DNA of 54,930 bases from CAZRQL01 sp964602415 (GTDB lineage: Bacteria; Bacteroidota; Bacteroidia; Cytophagales; Flammeovirgaceae). Where the stretch lies: NCBI GenBank assembly GCA_964602415.1, contig CAZRQL010000023.1:1-54930 (forward strand). Direction: 5' to 3'. The translations under genes were made by a program, and so were the position numbers. Shown here piece by piece: positions 53,425-54,930 of this stretch; positions within the stretch are counted from its first letter, which is position 1, and every line of letters begins with the position of its first letter. The notes beneath the pieces are model-generated. The model was not told the DNA's origin and did not search any database. It saw only the letters and a program-made list of their open reading frames with translations.

Positions 53425-54741
53425 ATGAAAGAATATTCAGGATTTGACACAAAAGTAAACGGACAACTCATAGAAGATTTGCGAAGGACAAAAGACGCAA
53501 ACACACTTTATGTTTCTCATTACTTTTTTGCTCTAAATGACGGCAAAGAATTGATTTTTTATTACAACCCATTACACTTTTGGGACAGAATTCCTGTTGC
53601 GAAAATAGACACTGATGTTTGGGATAGATTAAAACAAGAATGTTCAATATTTATAAATTTTGACCCTGACAAAGATTATGAACAAAAGACTTTTGACCAA
53701 TGGCAACCTCACACCTCATTTTATCCTGAAACACCAAAAATTGGAAATCATTATTCTTGCTTAGGAGACAGAATTGTATCACACCACGGCCATTATTATT
53801 TTATTGGTAATTATGGTGGACCTTTAAAACAAAAATCTAAAAACCTTTCAGAAGAAGATGTAACAACGCTTTTATTTTGGGCTGTTATGACAAACACACC
53901 ACATTATATTAAGTCTATTTATGATTTAAAATGCTTTAAAAAACCAATCAATTCAAATTCAAATACGATAATCGGTGCAGTTATCGGAGATGTTATAGGT
54001 TCAGTTTTTGAGTGGAACAATATAAAAACAACTGACTTTGATTTATTCAATCCAAAGTGTGATTTTACAGATGATAGCGTTTTGACAATTGCCATTGCTG
54101 ACTGCATTTTAAACAAAAAAGATTTTGCAAAGACAATTTGGGAATATGGAAGAAAATATCGTGGACGTGGCTACGGTGGCAGTTTCAGAAATTGGTTACA
54201 AGAAGACAATCTGAAACCTTACGGCAGTTATGGTAATGGTTCTGCAATGCGAGCCAGTGCCGTTGGATTTGCTTTTAACGACATTGAAACCGTTTTGAAA
54301 GTTGCTAAACAATCAGCAGAAGTTACACACAACCACCCCGAAGGAATAAAAGGTGCACAGGCAACAGCGACTGCAATATTCCTTGCAAGACTGGGAAAAT
54401 CAAAACAAGAAATTAAGGACTACTTAACCGAAACTTTCAAATACAACCTTGACTTTACGCTTGACGAGATTAGACCGACCTATAAGTTTGACGTTACTTG
54501 TCAGGGTTCAGTTCCACAAGCAATTGTAGCGTTTCTTGAAAGTGCAGACTTTGAAAGTGCTATTAGACTTGCAATTTCAATTGGTGGCGACAGCGACACA
54601 ATAGCTTGCATAACGGGTGGAATTGCATCAGCTTTTTACAAACACATTCCGACAGAAATAATGGATTTTGTGGTGGACAAATTACCAAGCGAATACATAG
54701 AAATTATGAACAAATTTGAAGAACAATATGACAGAAAATAA
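53425..54741 (+). CDS. ADP-ribosylglycohydrolase with an uncharacterized N-terminal domain
   Basis: 438 residues. About 175-430 is a DraG/ARH-type domain: IIGAVIGDVIGSVFEW, FTDDSVLT with metal-binding Asp216 and Asp217 near 213-220, GNGSAMRAS, and the second metal site ISIGGDSDTIACITGGIA near 385. Such enzymes remove ADP-ribose from proteins, nucleic acids or small molecules using two magnesium ions. Residues 1-170 (HFWDRIPVAKIDTDVW, DRIVSHHGHYYFIGNYGG) match nothing I recognise and may be a target or sensor domain. The gene lies alone between inverted boundary motifs. Confidence 0.88.
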   Translation: MKEYSGFDTKVNGQLIEDLRRTKDANTLYVSHYFFALNDGKELIFYYNPLHFWDRIPVAKIDTDVWDRLKQECSIFINFDPDKDYEQKTFDQWQPHTSFYPETPKIGNHYSCLGDRIVSHHGHYYFIGNYGGPLKQKSKNLSEEDVTTLLFWAVMTNTPHYIKSIYDLKCFKKPINSNSNTIIGAVIGDVIGSVFEWNNIKTTDFDLFNPKCDFTDDSVLTIAIADCILNKKDFAKTIWEYGRKYRGRGYGGSFRNWLQEDNLKPYGSYGNGSAMRASAVGFAFNDIETVLKVAKQSAEVTHNHPEGIKGAQATATAIFLARLGKSKQEIKDYLTETFKYNLDFTLDEIRPTYKFDVTCQGSVPQAIVAFLESADFESAIRLAISIGGDSDTIACITGGIASAFYKHIPTEIMDFVVDKLPSEYIEIMNKFEEQYDRK

Positions 54742-54746
54742 AGAAT

Positions 54747-54868
54747 GGCAAACGCATAACACGGGTTTGGCAAAAGTGGCGGTTCAGTGCTCCGCAGACA
54801 CATTTGTGGTTAATCAAACATTGGTTCTCCGCATCAACATTTGTGGTAAAAGTCCCGCCCTTCGCCAA
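54747..54868 (+). repeat. Folded repeat element after the ADP-ribosylglycohydrolase gene, attC-like
   Basis: The element opens with AACGCATAACA (54751-54761), the inverse of the boundary before the gene. TTGGCAAAAGTGGCGG (54767-54782) is imperfectly complementary to CCCGCCCTTCGCCAA (54854-54868), giving a long bulged hairpin. The loop holds a 37-bp direct duplication: CTCCGCA at 54790 and 54827, and ACATTTGTGGT at 54800 and 54837. Size and shape recall integron attC sites, but no right-hand GTTATGC-type core is seen before the window ends. Confidence 0.5.
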
Positions 54869-54930
54869 TGCTTTTCCGTCAGGCTGTGAAAAAACTCAGC
54901 CCCTCAATCATTAACTGCGATTTTAGCGCA
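54869..54930. other. Right edge, no feature recognised
   Basis: 62 bp after the folded repeat, running to the window edge. I see no gene or RNA in it; it may be the rest of the repeat element or the start of another cassette. Confidence 0.3.

Overview
The window is a piece of a Bacteroidota chromosome, most like the Cytophagales/Saprospirales side of the phylum, although the exact lineage cannot be fixed from sequence alone. Evidence for the phylum: a type IX secretion (T9SS) type B sorting domain, several TAnnTTTG -7 promoter boxes with no Shine-Dalgarno sequences, a DUF4421 protein, an ECF sigma factor with a membrane partner, and a fused SerB-SerA protein. A run of exactly 100 N marks a scaffold gap in a draft assembly. 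Most genes are chromosomal housekeeping genes in short operons, with a surface-polysaccharide block and an accessory right end.

Layout. 1-3618: 5' part of a giant secreted beta-helix/FN3 protein, cut by the window edge. 3.7-10.3 kb: lipB, ftsB/divIC, a lone pstA, an ECF sigma factor with a fused anti-sigma/barrel-like membrane protein, trmD, tRNA-Val, secG and glyA. 10.4-17.8 kb: an FGE-fold lipoprotein with a glucosaminidase-like tail, then a heavy-metal RND efflux operon in the order pump, outer-membrane channel, adaptor. 17.8-19.3 kb: a radical SAM/SPASM protein and a 135-bp tandem repeat containing the gap. 19.4-31.2 kb: the SerB-SerA fusion, bioY, a histidine kinase, pdxJ, the yqeY-cvpA-scpB-nspC operon, an LD-carboxypeptidase, a cytochrome P460 lipoprotein, mscS, pncA, tRNA-Ser and an MbnP-like lipoprotein.

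31.2-38.9 kb is a tightly overlapping eight-gene minus-strand operon. It encodes WbpE/WbpD/WbpB-type enzymes for a 2,3-diacetamido uronic acid, the WbpG-HisH-HisF amidotransferase set that turns an acetamido group into an acetamidino group, and two glycosyltransferases. This is an O-antigen or capsule module of the kind known from Pseudomonas aeruginosa O5. Upstream lie a degenerate SAM hydroxide adenosyltransferase homologue and an M15 peptidase with SH3 domains; then come DUF4421 and a 991-residue T9SS cargo protein.

44.9-50.7 kb: a ferric-iron binding lipoprotein and, 2.5 kb away on the other strand, an iron permease. Between them lie an AT-rich methyltransferase/endonuclease pair (probable type II restriction-modification), a uracil-DNA glycosylase-family gene and dgkA; lipA follows.

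50.7-54.9 kb is accessory. A tyrosine recombinase with three N-terminal W...WxxP repeats is followed by a short ssb and then an ADP-ribosylglycohydrolase gene. That gene is bracketed by an exact inverted repeat, TGTTATGCGTT/AACGCATAACA, and followed by a folded repeat element. A related element follows the restriction-modification pair. These look like integron-style gene-cassette ends in a genome whose nearby recombinase is not a classical IntI, and this is the most interesting lead in the window.
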